Position numbers and translations under genes: made by a program. The notes beneath the pieces are model-generated. The model was given only the letters and a program-made list of their open reading frames with translations, was not told where the DNA came from and did not search any database. Shown here one piece after another: positions 1 to 8,996 of a DNA stretch of 64,000 nucleotides; the first letter of the stretch is position 1, and each line of letters opens with the position of its first letter. Origin of the DNA: Mesorhizobium sp. RMAD-H1 (GTDB taxonomy: Bacteria; Pseudomonadota; Alphaproteobacteria; Rhizobiales; Rhizobiaceae); contig NZ_JACHWN010000001.1 of assembly GCF_014191375.1 (NCBI RefSeq), forward strand, positions 620,001 to 684,000. The letters run 5' to 3'.

Positions 1-165
1 CAGATCGAATATCTCCGGATCGCCGTACGACAGCTTGTTTTCCGGTAGGGCCAGCGCCGATTCAAGCGCGTTCACATCGCGAATGCCGCGTGCGCCGCCG
101 TGGCGACGCAACTGCTCTTCGTGCATTGCCTCGATGACCAGCCGGGACAGAAACTCCCAACTCAT
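1..165 (-). CDS. doc: Death-on-curing (Doc/Fic-fold) toxin, N-terminal part only
   Basis: The gene starts with ATG at 165 and runs off the left edge, so only 55 residues are visible. They contain the Doc-type N-terminal signature: a helix with EAMHEEQL followed by HGG-ARGIRD and an LESALA-P segment. Family knowledge: Doc toxins are Fic-fold kinases that phosphorylate elongation factor Tu and are neutralised by a co-transcribed antitoxin. The catalytic HxFxxxNKR motif would lie in the missing part, so activity cannot be judged. The start overlaps the antitoxin stop in an ATGA arrangement, which implies translational coupling. The assignment is by pattern recognition. Confidence 0.8.
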   Translation of the reverse strand, partial: MSWEFLSRLVIEAMHEEQLRRHGGARGIRDVNALESALALPENKLSYGDPEIFDL

Positions 166-383
166 TCAGCAAGCTTCTGCAGCGCGACCTTATATTGATC
201 CATGACCTCGCGCGCGGCCTTCAACTGCCGCTCGAAGCTGTCGTCGATGGGCTTCAGCACGAGATCATCGCCATTTTCGATGACGGCAAGCACGTCGCCC
301 GCCTTCAGATTGTGCCGGTCGAGCAATTCCTTCGGCAGAATGAACCCTTCCGAGTTTCCGATCTTGCGCAGGACGACATTCAT
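162..383 (-). CDS. AbrB/MazE-type antitoxin of a Doc module
   Basis: A 73-residue protein with a swapped-hairpin AbrB DNA-binding domain over residues 1-47 (VLRKIGNSEGFILPKELL, then GDVL and the DLVLKPI strand). A charged helical tail (residues 48-73) probably wraps the toxin. It should repress its own promoter and neutralise the Doc toxin encoded immediately downstream with a 4-base overlap. A perfect inverted repeat lies 15 bases upstream of the start codon. Doc toxins are best known with Phd antitoxins; an AbrB-fold partner is a less textbook combination. The start is the ATG at 383, the only sensible one for a complete AbrB fold. Confidence 0.85.
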   Translation of the reverse strand: MNVVLRKIGNSEGFILPKELLDRHNLKAGDVLAVIENGDDLVLKPIDDSFERQLKAAREVMDQYKVALQKLAE

Positions 384-397
384 AGCCCGATCTCCAA

Positions 398-420
398 TTG
401 TTATAACTTATGTATAACAA
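398..420. promoter_or_regulatory. Palindromic operator/promoter of the AbrB-Doc module
   Basis: Perfect 8-bp inverted arms TTGTTATA / TATAACAA are separated by the 7-bp spacer ACTTATG, directly upstream of the antitoxin start. Read on the minus strand the arms also carry TATAAC-like -10 sequences. Position and symmetry fit the operator of an autorepressed toxin-antitoxin operon; the function is inferred. Confidence 0.7.
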
Positions 421-446
421 TCGAGCCCGCTTGTCGAGTCGGTGCC

Positions 447-860
447 TTAATCGGCCTCTCTCCCCGGCAAGCCTTCAAAGGCGCTCGCTGCCCAGGGGAG
501 GGCCGAACGGCACCAGAACTGCTGCTTCGGAGACAGGTCCCGGCGCTGGTTGATGCTGCCCCAGCGGATGCCCCAGGGTTTATTGTCTGCGTCCTCGCCG
601 CTGGTGAAGAGGGGAGAGCCGCAATCCGGGCAGAAATATTGCAGGCGTTTTCGGCCGCTGGTCGCAGTCTTCACATAGATCTTGGGCGGGTTGCCGGTGA
701 GGCGGATATTGCCGGACGCGGCGGTCACCGTCACGCGATAGGGCGAGCCGGTCAGCCTCTGGCAGTCGGTGCAGTGGCAGATCGTGACCTGCTCAGGATC
801 GATCTCCGCCTCATAGGTGACGTGACCGCAATGGCACTGCCCGTCGATCTTCACAGCCAT
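447..860 (-). CDS. GFA (glutathione-dependent formaldehyde-activating)/CENP-V-like protein
   Basis: A 137-residue protein with the zinc-cysteine pattern of the GFA family: C9/C11, C28/C30/C33 (CHCTDC) and C77/C80 (FCPDCG). Characterised Gfa accelerates condensation of formaldehyde with glutathione, but most short GFA-domain proteins have no proven substrate, so formaldehyde chemistry should not be assumed. The start ATG at 860 lies within the end of the upstream CorA-like gene (10-base overlap), suggesting co-transcription. Confidence 0.85.
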   Translation of the reverse strand: MAVKIDGQCHCGHVTYEAEIDPEQVTICHCTDCQRLTGSPYRVTVTAASGNIRLTGNPPKIYVKTATSGRKRLQYFCPDCGSPLFTSGEDADNKPWGIRWGSINQRRDLSPKQQFWCRSALPWAASAFEGLPGREAD

Positions 861-1843
861 CCCTTCCGGCGGAAATAGACGAGCGGCAGGATGGCGGAGA
901 CGACCATCAGGACGAGCGCCATCGGATAGCCCCAGGATTCGTTCAGCTCCGGCATGAAATGGAAGTTCATGCCGTAGATCGATGCGATGAGGGTGGGCGG
1001 CATGAAGCCGACGGCGGCAACCGAGAAGATCTTGATGATGGCGTTCTGTTCCACCGAAATCAGCCCGACCACGGTGTCGAGCAGGAAATTGATCTTGTTC
1101 GACAGGAAATCGACGTAGTTTTCCAGCGATTGCGCGTCCCGCTCCAGCGATTTGACCCAGGCGCTGTTCTCCTTTCCAGCCCCGCTCGCCCGCATGTTCG
1201 CCGTGACATAGACGAGCAGCCGGCTGATGCCGGTCAGGCTTTCCCGCACCTTGGAAAGAAAGGCACCCTGGCCGCCGATCTGCCTCAGCAGGCGGCGGAA
1301 GTCGTCGTTCGTCATCGGCCGGTCATGGGCCCGCAGATGGAAAATCGCCTGCGACGCCGCTTCGGTTTTTTCCGCCACGCCTTCCAGTATGTCGGCCAGC
1401 CGGTCCGTTGTCGCTTCCACGATGCCGAGCAGAACCGAGAGGCCGCTGCACTTCGCATCGATCAGGCCGTTCCCCGGCTTCATTGCCCGTTCGATATAAA
1501 GCGATATCGCCTTCGGCTCCGCATAGCGCACGGTGACAAGCAGCTTGCCGGCCACGACGAATGAGACCGGTGCGGTCTTGCGATGATCCTTGTCCACGGC
1601 ATAGAGAACGGGCACGGTCAGATATTGCACCCCGTTTTCCATATAGAAGCGGCTCGATTCCTCGATCTCGGCCATATCAGCATCGGTCGGTATGTCGACG
1701 CCCAGCCATCCCTCGACGGCTTTCTCTTCTTCCGCGGTGGGGTTGATGAGGTCGATCCACAGCGCGCTGGCAGGCAGCGAGCTGCCCGGCTCCTCTTCAA
1801 CCAGTATCAGATGGTCATTGTCGAGGCAGTAGATCCTGAGCAT
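851..1843 (-). CDS. corA: CorA-family divalent metal cation transporter
   Basis: A 330-residue protein with a long acidic cytoplasmic N-terminal domain (residues 1-265) and two C-terminal membrane segments (about 268-290 and 306-324). The invariant GMN selectivity motif sits at residues 291-293 at the end of the first membrane helix, followed by an acidic periplasmic loop (MPELNE), as in CorA. Family role: pentameric Mg2+ (also Co2+/Ni2+) channel in the inner membrane. I chose the ATG at 1843 because the upstream in-frame alternative at 1858 is TTG; the sequence then begins MLRIYCLD, typical of rhizobial homologues. It overlaps the downstream GFA gene. Confidence 0.9.
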   Translation of the reverse strand: MLRIYCLDNDHLILVEEEPGSSLPASALWIDLINPTAEEEKAVEGWLGVDIPTDADMAEIEESSRFYMENGVQYLTVPVLYAVDKDHRKTAPVSFVVAGKLLVTVRYAEPKAISLYIERAMKPGNGLIDAKCSGLSVLLGIVEATTDRLADILEGVAEKTEAASQAIFHLRAHDRPMTNDDFRRLLRQIGGQGAFLSKVRESLTGISRLLVYVTANMRASGAGKENSAWVKSLERDAQSLENYVDFLSNKINFLLDTVVGLISVEQNAIIKIFSVAAVGFMPPTLIASIYGMNFHFMPELNESWGYPMALVLMVVSAILPLVYFRRKGWL

Positions 1844-1929
1844 GGCGTTCTCTGGCAAATATCGATGAAAGAGAACTCTATCTCGAGGAGGCTTTAAAAT
1901 AGGATAACCGCGTTACCTCGCCGAAATGT

Positions 1930-4059
1930 TCATAGCCGCTCCAGCAGGATATCGATCAGATTTTCCGCCGCCTCGCCGATGATGGTTCCCGGCGGATAGA
2001 TCGCCGTCGCGCCGGCCTTGAGCACGGCGTCGTAATCCTGAGGCGGGATGACGCCGCCGACGACGATGAGGATATCGCCGCCGCCGCGCTTGGCCAGCGC
2101 CTCCTTCAATTCCGGCACCAGCGTCAGATGGCCGGCGGCGAGCGAGGAAACACCGAGAATATGCACGCCGCTCGTCACCGCGAGCTCGGCAACTTCCTCC
2201 GGCGTCTGGAACATCGCGCCGACGATGACGTCGAAGCCGAGATCGCCGAACGCGGTGGCGATCACCTTCTGCCCGCGGTCATGGCCGTCCTGCCCCATCT
2301 TGGCGACGAGGACGCGTGGTTTCCCCTCCGTGCGCTTCTCGAAGGCAGCCACCTTCGCCAGCACCCGGTCCACCACCTCGCTTTCGCCGATTTCCTTGCG
2401 GTAGACGCCGGAAATGGTGCGGATATCGGCCACATGGCGGCCGAAGGCCTTCTCCAGCGCCAGCGAAATCTCGCCGACCGTGGCCTTGGCGCGCGCCGCC
2501 CTAATGGCATAGTCCAGAAGATTGCCGTTGCCGGACTTAGCCACTTCGGTGAGCTGGGAGAGGGCGGTCTCGACACTTGCCACGTCGCGCGTGCCTTTCA
2601 GCTCCTGCAATTTGGCAAGCTGGCGGGCGCGCACTTCCGCATTGTCGACCTTCAGGACGTCGACCTCGATCTCCTCGCCCGGTTTATAGGCGTTGACGCC
2701 GATGACCGGCTGCTCGCCGCTGTCGATGCGCGCCTGGGTGCGCGCGGCCGCCTCCTCGATGCGCATCTTGGGGATGCCCTGCTCGATGGCCTTCGCCATG
2801 CCGCCGAGCTTTTCCACTTCTTCGATATGGATGAGGGCACGGGCGGCGAGGTCGTGCGTCAGCCGCTCGGCATAGGCCGAGCCGCCCCAGGGATCGATGA
2901 TCCGCGTCGTGCCGGATTCCTCTCGCAGGATGAGCTGCGTGTTGCGGGCGATCCGTGCCGAATGGTCCGTCGGCAGCGCCAGCGCCTCGTCGAAGGCGTT
3001 GGTGTGCAGCGACTGGGTGCCCCCCTGGGTCGCCGCCATCGCCTCGACCATGGTGCGTATGATGTTGTTGTACGGATCCTGCGCAGTCAGCGACCAGCCG
3101 GAGGTCTGGCAATGGGTCCGGAGCGACAGCGAGCGCTCGTCCTTGGGATCGAAGTTCTTCTTCATCAGCACCGCCCAGAGAAGGCGGGCCGCCCTCAGCT
3201 TGGCCACTTCCATGAAGAAGTTCATGCCGATGGCCCAGAAGAAGGAGAGCCGCGGCGCGAAGCGATCGATGTCGAGCCCTGCCGCCACGCCGGCGCGCGC
3301 ATATTCGATGCCGTCGGCAATGGTATAGGCGAGTTCCAGATCGGCCGTCGCGCCCGCCTCCTGCATGTGATAGCCGGAAATCGAGATCGAATTAAACTTC
3401 GGCATGTGCTTCGCCGTATAGGCGAAAATGTCGGAGACGATCCGCATGGAGGGCTGCGGCGGGTAGATATAGGTGTTGCGGACCATGAACTCCTTGAGGA
3501 TGTCATTCTGGATGGTCCCGGCAAGCTGTTCCGGCCGCACGCCCTGTTCCTCCGCCGCCACGATGTAGAGCGCCATAACAGGCAGCACCGCGCCGTTCAT
3601 GGTCATCGACACCGTCATCTCGTCGAGCGGAATGCCGTCGAAGAGCTGCCGCATGTCGAGAATGGAATCGATGGCCACCCCCGCCATGCCGACATCGCCG
3701 GCCACCCGGGGATGATCGCTGTCATAGCCGCGATGGGTGGCGAGGTCGAAGGCGATGGAGAGGCCTTTTTGGCCGCTGGCGAGATTGCGCCGGTAGAAGG
3801 CGTTCGATTCCTCGGCCGTGGAGAAGCCCGCATATTGCCGGATCGTCCAGGGCTGCTGGATGTACATTGTCGGGTAGGGGCCGCGGATGAAAGGGGCCGC
3901 TCCCGGGTAGGTGTCGAGCCAGTGCAGGGACTTGAGGTCGGCCTCGCCATAGGCGCGCTTGACCCTGATGCCCTCCGGCGTCGTCCAGGTCGCGGCCGCC
4001 GGCTTCGGCATCTTCGCCTTGGGCTCCTTCCAGGGAACCTCGGTGAAATCCGGGATCAT
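1930..4059 (-). CDS. mutB: Methylmalonyl-CoA mutase, large (catalytic) subunit
   Basis: A 709-residue adenosylcobalamin enzyme that interconverts methylmalonyl-CoA and succinyl-CoA in propionate and odd-chain/branched catabolism, and in return of the ethylmalonyl-CoA route to the TCA cycle. The N-terminal TIM barrel carries the substrate-binding region ([19 protein letters not shown] at about residues 63-81, and the RIVSDI region). The C-terminal flavodoxin-like B12 domain has the base-off cobalamin motif DGHDRG at 591-596, with His593 the expected cobalt ligand. Full length for the family. Its start overlaps the stop of the upstream small-subunit gene by 4 bases (ATGA), so the two are translated together. 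Confidence 0.96.
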   Translation of the reverse strand: MIPDFTEVPWKEPKAKMPKPAAATWTTPEGIRVKRAYGEADLKSLHWLDTYPGAAPFIRGPYPTMYIQQPWTIRQYAGFSTAEESNAFYRRNLASGQKGLSIAFDLATHRGYDSDHPRVAGDVGMAGVAIDSILDMRQLFDGIPLDEMTVSMTMNGAVLPVMALYIVAAEEQGVRPEQLAGTIQNDILKEFMVRNTYIYPPQPSMRIVSDIFAYTAKHMPKFNSISISGYHMQEAGATADLELAYTIADGIEYARAGVAAGLDIDRFAPRLSFFWAIGMNFFMEVAKLRAARLLWAVLMKKNFDPKDERSLSLRTHCQTSGWSLTAQDPYNNIIRTMVEAMAATQGGTQSLHTNAFDEALALPTDHSARIARNTQLILREESGTTRIIDPWGGSAYAERLTHDLAARALIHIEEVEKLGGMAKAIEQGIPKMRIEEAAARTQARIDSGEQPVIGVNAYKPGEEIEVDVLKVDNAEVRARQLAKLQELKGTRDVASVETALSQLTEVAKSGNGNLLDYAIRAARAKATVGEISLALEKAFGRHVADIRTISGVYRKEIGESEVVDRVLAKVAAFEKRTEGKPRVLVAKMGQDGHDRGQKVIATAFGDLGFDVIVGAMFQTPEEVAELAVTSGVHILGVSSLAAGHLTLVPELKEALAKRGGGDILIVVGGVIPPQDYDAVLKAGATAIYPPGTIIGEAAENLIDILLERL

Positions 4060-5522
4060 TGCACCGCCTCCGTTTCAGCCAGAGCGGCCTCCTCGCTCAA
4101 GCTCTCGTCGATACGCTTGAAGGTGAGCGGCTCGCAATGCACCGCACCCTCGCTCGGCGGCGCCTTGCGTTCGGCCTGAAGCACCCTTACCGGGCGCTCC
4201 TCTTTCGGCGGATAGATGGTCGTGCCGACGATCGAGCGCTTGCCCTCGCGATAAGCCGCAGCGCGCTTTTCGCGCGCCTCGGCGATCTGTGCCTGGAAAT
4301 GGCCGTGCACCAGGCTCTTCAGGATGCCGCCTTCCCGTTCGAGCGTCTGGAAGGCATTCCACGCCGCCTCGCAGAGCGCCTCCGTCAGCGCCTCGATGCC
4401 GCCCGCGCCGGCGCCCGGATCGGCGACGAAGCCGAGATTGGCCTCGCGTGCCAGGACGAGCTGCGTGTTGCGGGCAAGCCGCCGGGCGAATGGATCGGGC
4501 AGGCCATGGGTGACCGTATGCGGCAGGACGCAGATCGTGTCCGCGCCGCCGATCGCCGCCGCGAAACTGGCTATCGTCGTGCGCAGGATGTTGGTTTCCG
4601 GGTCGCGCGCCGCCATCATCCGCATCGAGGTCTCGACGTGGATCGCGGCGGGGGCGGGAGGGATGCCGCAGGCCTCCTGCAGCCTTGTCCAAAGGAGCCG
4701 CAAGGCGCGCAGCTTGGCTATGGTGACGAACTGGTCCTGGTCGGCCGAAACCGAAAACCCGATATGCGGCGCGGCGTAGACGATGGGCTGGCGCGCCTCC
4801 TCGAACATCCGGAGATGGCCGATGGCGACCGACAGCATGGCGCCGAGCTCCTGCGCCTCCGTGGCGCCCGCATTGTGGTAGGGGCGTCCGTCGGCCTCCA
4901 GCACGATGCCGGGCAGGCCGGAGGCGAAAAAGCCGGAGAGCGACTGCGGAAGGGAGGCTTTCAGCGCCTCGATGCTCATGCGCAGCCACCCGGCGGAGGC
5001 AAGTGTTGCGGTCGGGTCGATCCCCAGCGAAAAGGTGGTGCGCGTCGGATCGATGCGCCGGGAGCGCATATAATCGACGAACCAGTCGGCACAGGACCGG
5101 CCGTTGGGATGCGCATCGATTCTGAGATGCAGATCGTCGAGCTTCACGCCGTCGAAAAGGCGGGGGATCGTATCGGGCTTCGCCGGCAGGCCGTAGCCGA
5201 AGGCATTCTGCGCCCCCTCGAAGACGAGCGCCACGCCACTCGCGCCGTTTTCGATATCTTCGATCAGCTGGCGGTTGGCGCGGGTGGGATCGGGGTCGTC
5301 CGCCCGCTGGATGATTCGCCAGGGACGATCCGGCTGCGAGCGGGGCAATGGTCTGGCGTTGCGCACGCGGTCGTAGAGCGGTTCGATGATGATTCCGTCA
5401 TCGGTATCCGAAACGAGCGCCCCCTCGAAGCTCAGGCCCTTCAGTGCTTTTTCGGCAAGCTGGACCCAGCGATCATAATCGACCGGAGGAAAACCAGCTT
5501 CCCTCAATATGCCCGCGTCCAT
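4056..5522 (-). CDS. mutA: Methylmalonyl-CoA mutase, small (non-catalytic) subunit, lacking the B12-like domain
   Basis: A 488-residue homologue of the mutase TIM-barrel region, with conserved [19 protein letters not shown] and [20 protein letters not shown] segments that parallel the large subunit. It has no DxHxxG cobalamin motif and ends shortly after the barrel. Small subunits of two-component mutases are usually longer and keep a degenerate B12-like domain. It presumably forms a heterodimer with the downstream catalytic subunit, with which it overlaps by 4 bases. I chose the ATG at 5522 because GGGAG lies just upstream; an in-frame ATG at 5591 gives a longer, less likely N-terminus (MFYCEAAW). 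Confidence 0.88.
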   Translation of the reverse strand: MDAGILREAGFPPVDYDRWVQLAEKALKGLSFEGALVSDTDDGIIIEPLYDRVRNARPLPRSQPDRPWRIIQRADDPDPTRANRQLIEDIENGASGVALVFEGAQNAFGYGLPAKPDTIPRLFDGVKLDDLHLRIDAHPNGRSCADWFVDYMRSRRIDPTRTTFSLGIDPTATLASAGWLRMSIEALKASLPQSLSGFFASGLPGIVLEADGRPYHNAGATEAQELGAMLSVAIGHLRMFEEARQPIVYAAPHIGFSVSADQDQFVTIAKLRALRLLWTRLQEACGIPPAPAAIHVETSMRMMAARDPETNILRTTIASFAAAIGGADTICVLPHTVTHGLPDPFARRLARNTQLVLAREANLGFVADPGAGAGGIEALTEALCEAAWNAFQTLEREGGILKSLVHGHFQAQIAEAREKRAAAYREGKRSIVGTTIYPPKEERPVRVLQAERKAPPSEGAVHCEPLTFKRIDESLSEEAALAETEAVQ

Positions 5523-5663
5523 GCCTTCTCCCATCCATGCGATGCTTGCCATGAACTTTAGGAGTTCCCATGCGGCTTCGCAATAAAACAAAAGCCGATG
5601 AGAAAACGGTCGCTACGCAACGAGCGGGTGAGGGGCGATCGCGCCCCTCATGCAACCGGTTGA

Positions 5664-6032
5664 CTATACGAACTGGCTGAGGCCCGGAATGGAATTGACC
5701 ACGTCGTCGACAGGGCCGGAGCCCGCCTTTTCCCGCGCATAGCCGATGGTTTCCTTCGAGACGCCTGAGATTTCGCCCATGCCAAGACCCATGCCCATAA
5801 GCTGTGAGCCGAGCCCCATGACGCCGCCCATCATGCCGGACAGAAAACCGCCGCCCTGGCTCTCGGCCGAGGTGATGGCGTCCTGCGCGCCGGGAATGGC
5901 AGCGACAAGCGCCGCGACCTTGTCCGCAGGGCCTTCCTTCTGCAGGAAGGCAAGAATGAGTCCGACCGCCTTGGTAGCTGTGGCGGGGTCGATGCCGACA
6001 TTGGAAGTGATGCGCGCGACGAGTTCGTCCAT
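5664..6032 (-). CDS. Small Gly/Met-rich protein of unknown function (DUF2780/DUF2267-like)
   Basis: A 122-residue protein. Residues 1-55 form helices resembling the start of DUF2780/DUF2267-like proteins (ARITSNVGIDPATATKAVGL and an AAIPGAQDAI segment). Residues 58-85 are a glycine/methionine-rich stretch (GGGFLSGMMGGVMGLGS), and the C-terminal tail ends in VNSIPGLSQFV. I do not recognise a function. The start ATG at 6032 has GGAGAGG at good spacing; longer in-frame readings extend through non-coding sequence. The upstream region to 6330 has only a half-copy of a palindromic repeat. Confidence 0.75.
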   Translation of the reverse strand: MDELVARITSNVGIDPATATKAVGLILAFLQKEGPADKVAALVAAIPGAQDAITSAESQGGGFLSGMMGGVMGLGSQLMGMGLGMGEISGVSKETIGYAREKAGSGPVDDVVNSIPGLSQFV

Positions 6033-6120
6033 GGGGTCCTCTCCATAAAGATTTTTACGTTTACGTAATATGCATTTGGGCGGCACGAATGCAAGCGGTA
6101 GCATACGGTTCGGAAGGGTC

Positions 6121-6165
6121 CTTTTGGGGGGAGGTGCCCGGCAGGGCAGAGGGGCGTGCCTCGCG
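6121..6165. repeat. Half-copy of the palindromic intergenic element
   Basis: Contains GGTGCCCGGCAGGGCAGAGG, matching one inner arm of the longer elements at 7858, 33470, 49801 and 54470. The second half is missing. The 298-bp gene-free gap 6033-6330 holds nothing else I can identify. Confidence 0.7.
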
Positions 6166-6330
6166 ATTTCATCAACATGAACCGCTTTGAAAAGCTCCAA
6201 ATGCACACCCCGACTATCTGGCCGTTGAATTCATGATTGTCCGCTGGAAATACCCACACTATACCGGAGAGGGGCCTTCCGGAACGCGGCGCTCGTTCCG
6301 GATGATGACGCAACGAGGAGAAGACGAGAC

Positions 6331-7845
6331 ATGCTCGCCGACGACAAAATCTTTCTTGGCGCAAGCCGCAAGCCCGACGACAGCTATCAGGAGCCGGAAT
6401 ATCTCCTCCTTCAATATGGCAATCGCCATGGCCTGGTGACCGGCGCGACGGGCACCGGCAAGACTGTCAGCCTGCAGGTTCTGGCGCAGGGCTTTTCCGA
6501 CGCGGGCGTTCCGGTTTTCTGTGCCGATATCAAGGGCGATCTCTCGGGGATTGCGGCCAAGGGCGAGCCGAAGGACTTTCTCCTCAAGCGGGCGGAGCAG
6601 GTCAAGCTCGAGCCTTATGAGTTCGCGGCGGCACCGACCATCTTCTGGGATATTTTCGGCGAGCAGGGTCATCCGATCCGGGCCACCATCACGGAAATGG
6701 GCCCGCTGTTGCTCTCGCGCCTGATGGACCTGACCGATGCGCAGGAGGGCGTGCTCAACATCGCCTTCCGCATCGCCGACGAGGAGGGGCTTCTCCTTCT
6801 CGACATGAAGGACCTGCAGGCGCTGCTGGCGAATATCGGAGAACGCGCCGCCGAGCTTTCGGTGAAATACGGCAATGTGAACAAGGCATCCGTCGGCGCC
6901 ATCCAGCGTTCGCTCCTGGTGCTCGAGCAGCAGGGCGGCAACAAGTTCTTCGGCGAGCCGGCGCTCCGGATCGCCGATATCATGCGCACGACGGTCGACG
7001 GGCGCGGTATCGTCAACGTGCTTGCTGCGGACAAGCTGATGATGAATCCGCGCCTTTATTCGACATTCCTCCTCTGGCTCCTGTCGGAGCTCTTCGAGGA
7101 ACTGCCCGAAGTGGGTGATCCGGACAAGCCGCGGCTGGTGTTCTTCTTCGATGAAGCGCATCTGCTCTTCAACGAGGCGCCGAAGGCGTTGCTCGACCGT
7201 GTCGAGCAGGTGGTGCGTTTGATCCGCTCGAAGGGTGTCGGCGTCTATTTCGTCACGCAGAATCCGCTCGACGTGCCGGATACGGTCCTGGCGCAGCTCG
7301 GCAACCGTGTGCAGCACGCTTTGCGCGCCTATACGCCGCGCGAGACAAACGCCGTCAAGACGGCTGCCGACACCTTCCGCCCCAATCCTGATTTCGACAC
7401 CTTCAAGGCCATCACCAATCTGGCCACCGGCGAGGCGCTGGTCTCCACCCTGCAGGACAAGGGCGTGCCCTCCATTGTCCAGCGCACGCTGATGCGCCCG
7501 CCCGCCTCGCGCATCGGTCCGCTGACGCCGGACGAGCGGGCGAAGATCACCGCCGCTAGTCCGGTCGCCGGGGTCTATGACAGCACGGTCGATCCCGAAT
7601 CCGCTTACGAGATCCTTCAGCGCAAGGCGCAGGAATCAGCGGCGGCCCAGGAGAAGATGCAGGCCGAAAGCCAGGGCGGCGGTGGCGGTGGCTGGGGCGA
7701 CGTTCTGGAAAGCGCGCTCGGCGGCGGCCGCCGCTCGGGCCGCCAGACGGTGGCGGAAGCGGCCATGAAATCCGTCGTGCGCTCCGTCGCCTCGTCTCTG
7801 GGACGGGCGCTGGTGCGCGGGGTGCTGGGGAGCTTGAAGCGGTAG
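6331..7845 (+). CDS. HerA-like/DUF853 (YjgR family) P-loop ATPase
   Basis: A 504-residue AAA/FtsK-HerA superfamily ATPase. Walker A is GATGTGKT at 38-45 and Walker B is LVFFFDEAHLLF with D274/E275. A C-terminal glycine-rich linker (about 446-461) precedes a basic tail. Family members are annotated as helicase HerA-like DUF853 proteins; their biological role is not established, so DNA translocation is only an inference from the fold. The start ATG at 6331 is preceded by GAGGAGAAG. A palindromic repeat follows the stop codon immediately. Confidence 0.9.
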   Translation: MLADDKIFLGASRKPDDSYQEPEYLLLQYGNRHGLVTGATGTGKTVSLQVLAQGFSDAGVPVFCADIKGDLSGIAAKGEPKDFLLKRAEQVKLEPYEFAAAPTIFWDIFGEQGHPIRATITEMGPLLLSRLMDLTDAQEGVLNIAFRIADEEGLLLLDMKDLQALLANIGERAAELSVKYGNVNKASVGAIQRSLLVLEQQGGNKFFGEPALRIADIMRTTVDGRGIVNVLAADKLMMNPRLYSTFLLWLLSELFEELPEVGDPDKPRLVFFFDEAHLLFNEAPKALLDRVEQVVRLIRSKGVGVYFVTQNPLDVPDTVLAQLGNRVQHALRAYTPRETNAVKTAADTFRPNPDFDTFKAITNLATGEALVSTLQDKGVPSIVQRTLMRPPASRIGPLTPDERAKITAASPVAGVYDSTVDPESAYEILQRKAQESAAAQEKMQAESQGGGGGGWGDVLESALGGGRRSGRQTVAEAAMKSVVRSVASSLGRALVRGVLGSLKR

Positions 7846-7857
7846 GCGCTTTAAAAG

Positions 7858-8050
7858 AAACGCCGGCGGGACAGCGCCCCCCTCTGCCCTGCCGGGCATC
7901 TCCCCCACAAGGGGGGAGATTAGCTATGACTTCCGCTTTCGCTAATCGCTGACGCAGCAGAATAAGCTCGGTCATTGATGAAAGCTAATCTCCCCCCTTG
8001 CGGGGGAGATGGCTGGCAAGCCAGAGGGGGGTGCTGTCCCGCCAGCATTT
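7858..8050. repeat. RIME-like palindromic intergenic element (copy 1)
   Basis: About 193 bp. The ends are inverted copies (AAACGCCGGCGGGACAGC on the left; the right end read in reverse complement is AAATGCTGGCGGGACAGC). Each half contains its own hairpin: GCCCTGCCGGGC plus CTCCCCC...GGGGGGAG on the left, and CTCCCCCCTTGCGGGGGAG plus GGCTGGCAAGCC on the right. Mosaic palindromic elements of this style are known from rhizobial intergenic regions; the family name is by resemblance. Confidence 0.85.
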
Positions 8051-8061
8051 CCATCTAAGAA

Positions 8062-8772
8062 TTACATCACCAGGATCGGCGTCTTGTTCGGAACCCGGTC
8101 GTAGAGATCGATGATGTCCTGGTTGATCAGGCGCACGCAGCCGGAGGAGACGGCCTTGCCGATGGACCACCATTCCGGCGAGCCGTGCAGGCGGTAGAGC
8201 GTGTCCTTGCCGTCCTTGAAGATGTAGAGCGCGCGCGCGCCGAGCGGATTGGTGAGGCCGGGCTGCATGCCGCCATTGGCGGCGCTGTACTGCGCCAGCT
8301 CCGGCTGACGGGCGATCATCTCCGCCGGCGGCGTCCAGGTCGGCCATTTGCGCTTCCACTGGATGATCGCGCGGCCGGACCAGGCAAAACCCTCGCGCCC
8401 GATCCCGACACCGTAGCGGATGGCCTCTCCGTCCTCGCGCACGAGATAGAGGAAACGGTTGGCCGTGTCGACGACCACCGTGCCCGGCTGTTCGCCCGTC
8501 GGATCCCTGACGATCTGGCGCAGATATTTGGGGTCCATCTTCTGGATCGGGATGGCGGGGAGCTGATAACCCTCGTCTTCCATCGGGCCGTACATCGCCG
8601 CATAGGGGCCAAGGGCGGAATCGACGCTGGCCCGCGGCGAAACCGGCCGGCCATCGAAGCCGACATTGATGATCGGAATGTCCTGGCGCAGTTGCGTGCA
8701 GCCGGAAAGGCCGGCGGCTGCGGTGGCAGTCAATGCCGTCAAGAACGAGCGGCGAGAAAGAGCATTTTCCAT
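8062..8772 (-). CDS. Periplasmic L,D-transpeptidase (ErfK/YbiS/YcfS family), Tat-type lipoprotein signal
   Basis: A 236-residue protein with the YkuD catalytic motif: His196 in LHGSPEWW and the nucleophile Cys212 in SSGCVR. The family forms 3-3 cross-links in peptidoglycan or anchors proteins to it, a major activity in Rhizobiales. The N-terminus combines a twin-arginine motif (S6-R7-R8-S-F-L) with a lipobox LSGC ending at Cys25, predicting Tat export and lipidation. I chose the ATG at 8772, which gives a clean signal; an upstream start at 8832 would add 20 basic residues in front. The region 8773-8996 up to the next gene has no recognisable gene. Confidence 0.9.
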   Translation of the reverse strand: MENALSRRSFLTALTATAAAGLSGCTQLRQDIPIINVGFDGRPVSPRASVDSALGPYAAMYGPMEDEGYQLPAIPIQKMDPKYLRQIVRDPTGEQPGTVVVDTANRFLYLVREDGEAIRYGVGIGREGFAWSGRAIIQWKRKWPTWTPPAEMIARQPELAQYSAANGGMQPGLTNPLGARALYIFKDGKDTLYRLHGSPEWWSIGKAVSSGCVRLINQDIIDLYDRVPNKTPILVM

Positions 8773-8996
8773 TCTAGAACCAGATCTGTGGGGGGAGGAC
8801 TTTATACGCTTCTTTTGGTTAACGAATACCAATCGGGTTGTGGAGGCGTCTTATCGCACGAGGATTGTGGCCGTGAGCCGGTAGGAATCAGGCGCAAAAA
8901 TGGCCCCGGCGATGCTGTTGCCTTGGTGCAACAGATATATCCGGTCTGGCTACCGCTTTGCGCCGGCGCAGCATTCACATCTCGGTGAACGACGTG

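Noticed and set aside
2128-4179. 683-codon open frame on the plus strand opposite the mutase
   Set aside because: It is the antisense shadow of mutB/mutA: high-GC codon bias keeps the opposite frame open. It has no domain and is low-complexity Arg/Ala/Gly/His-rich.
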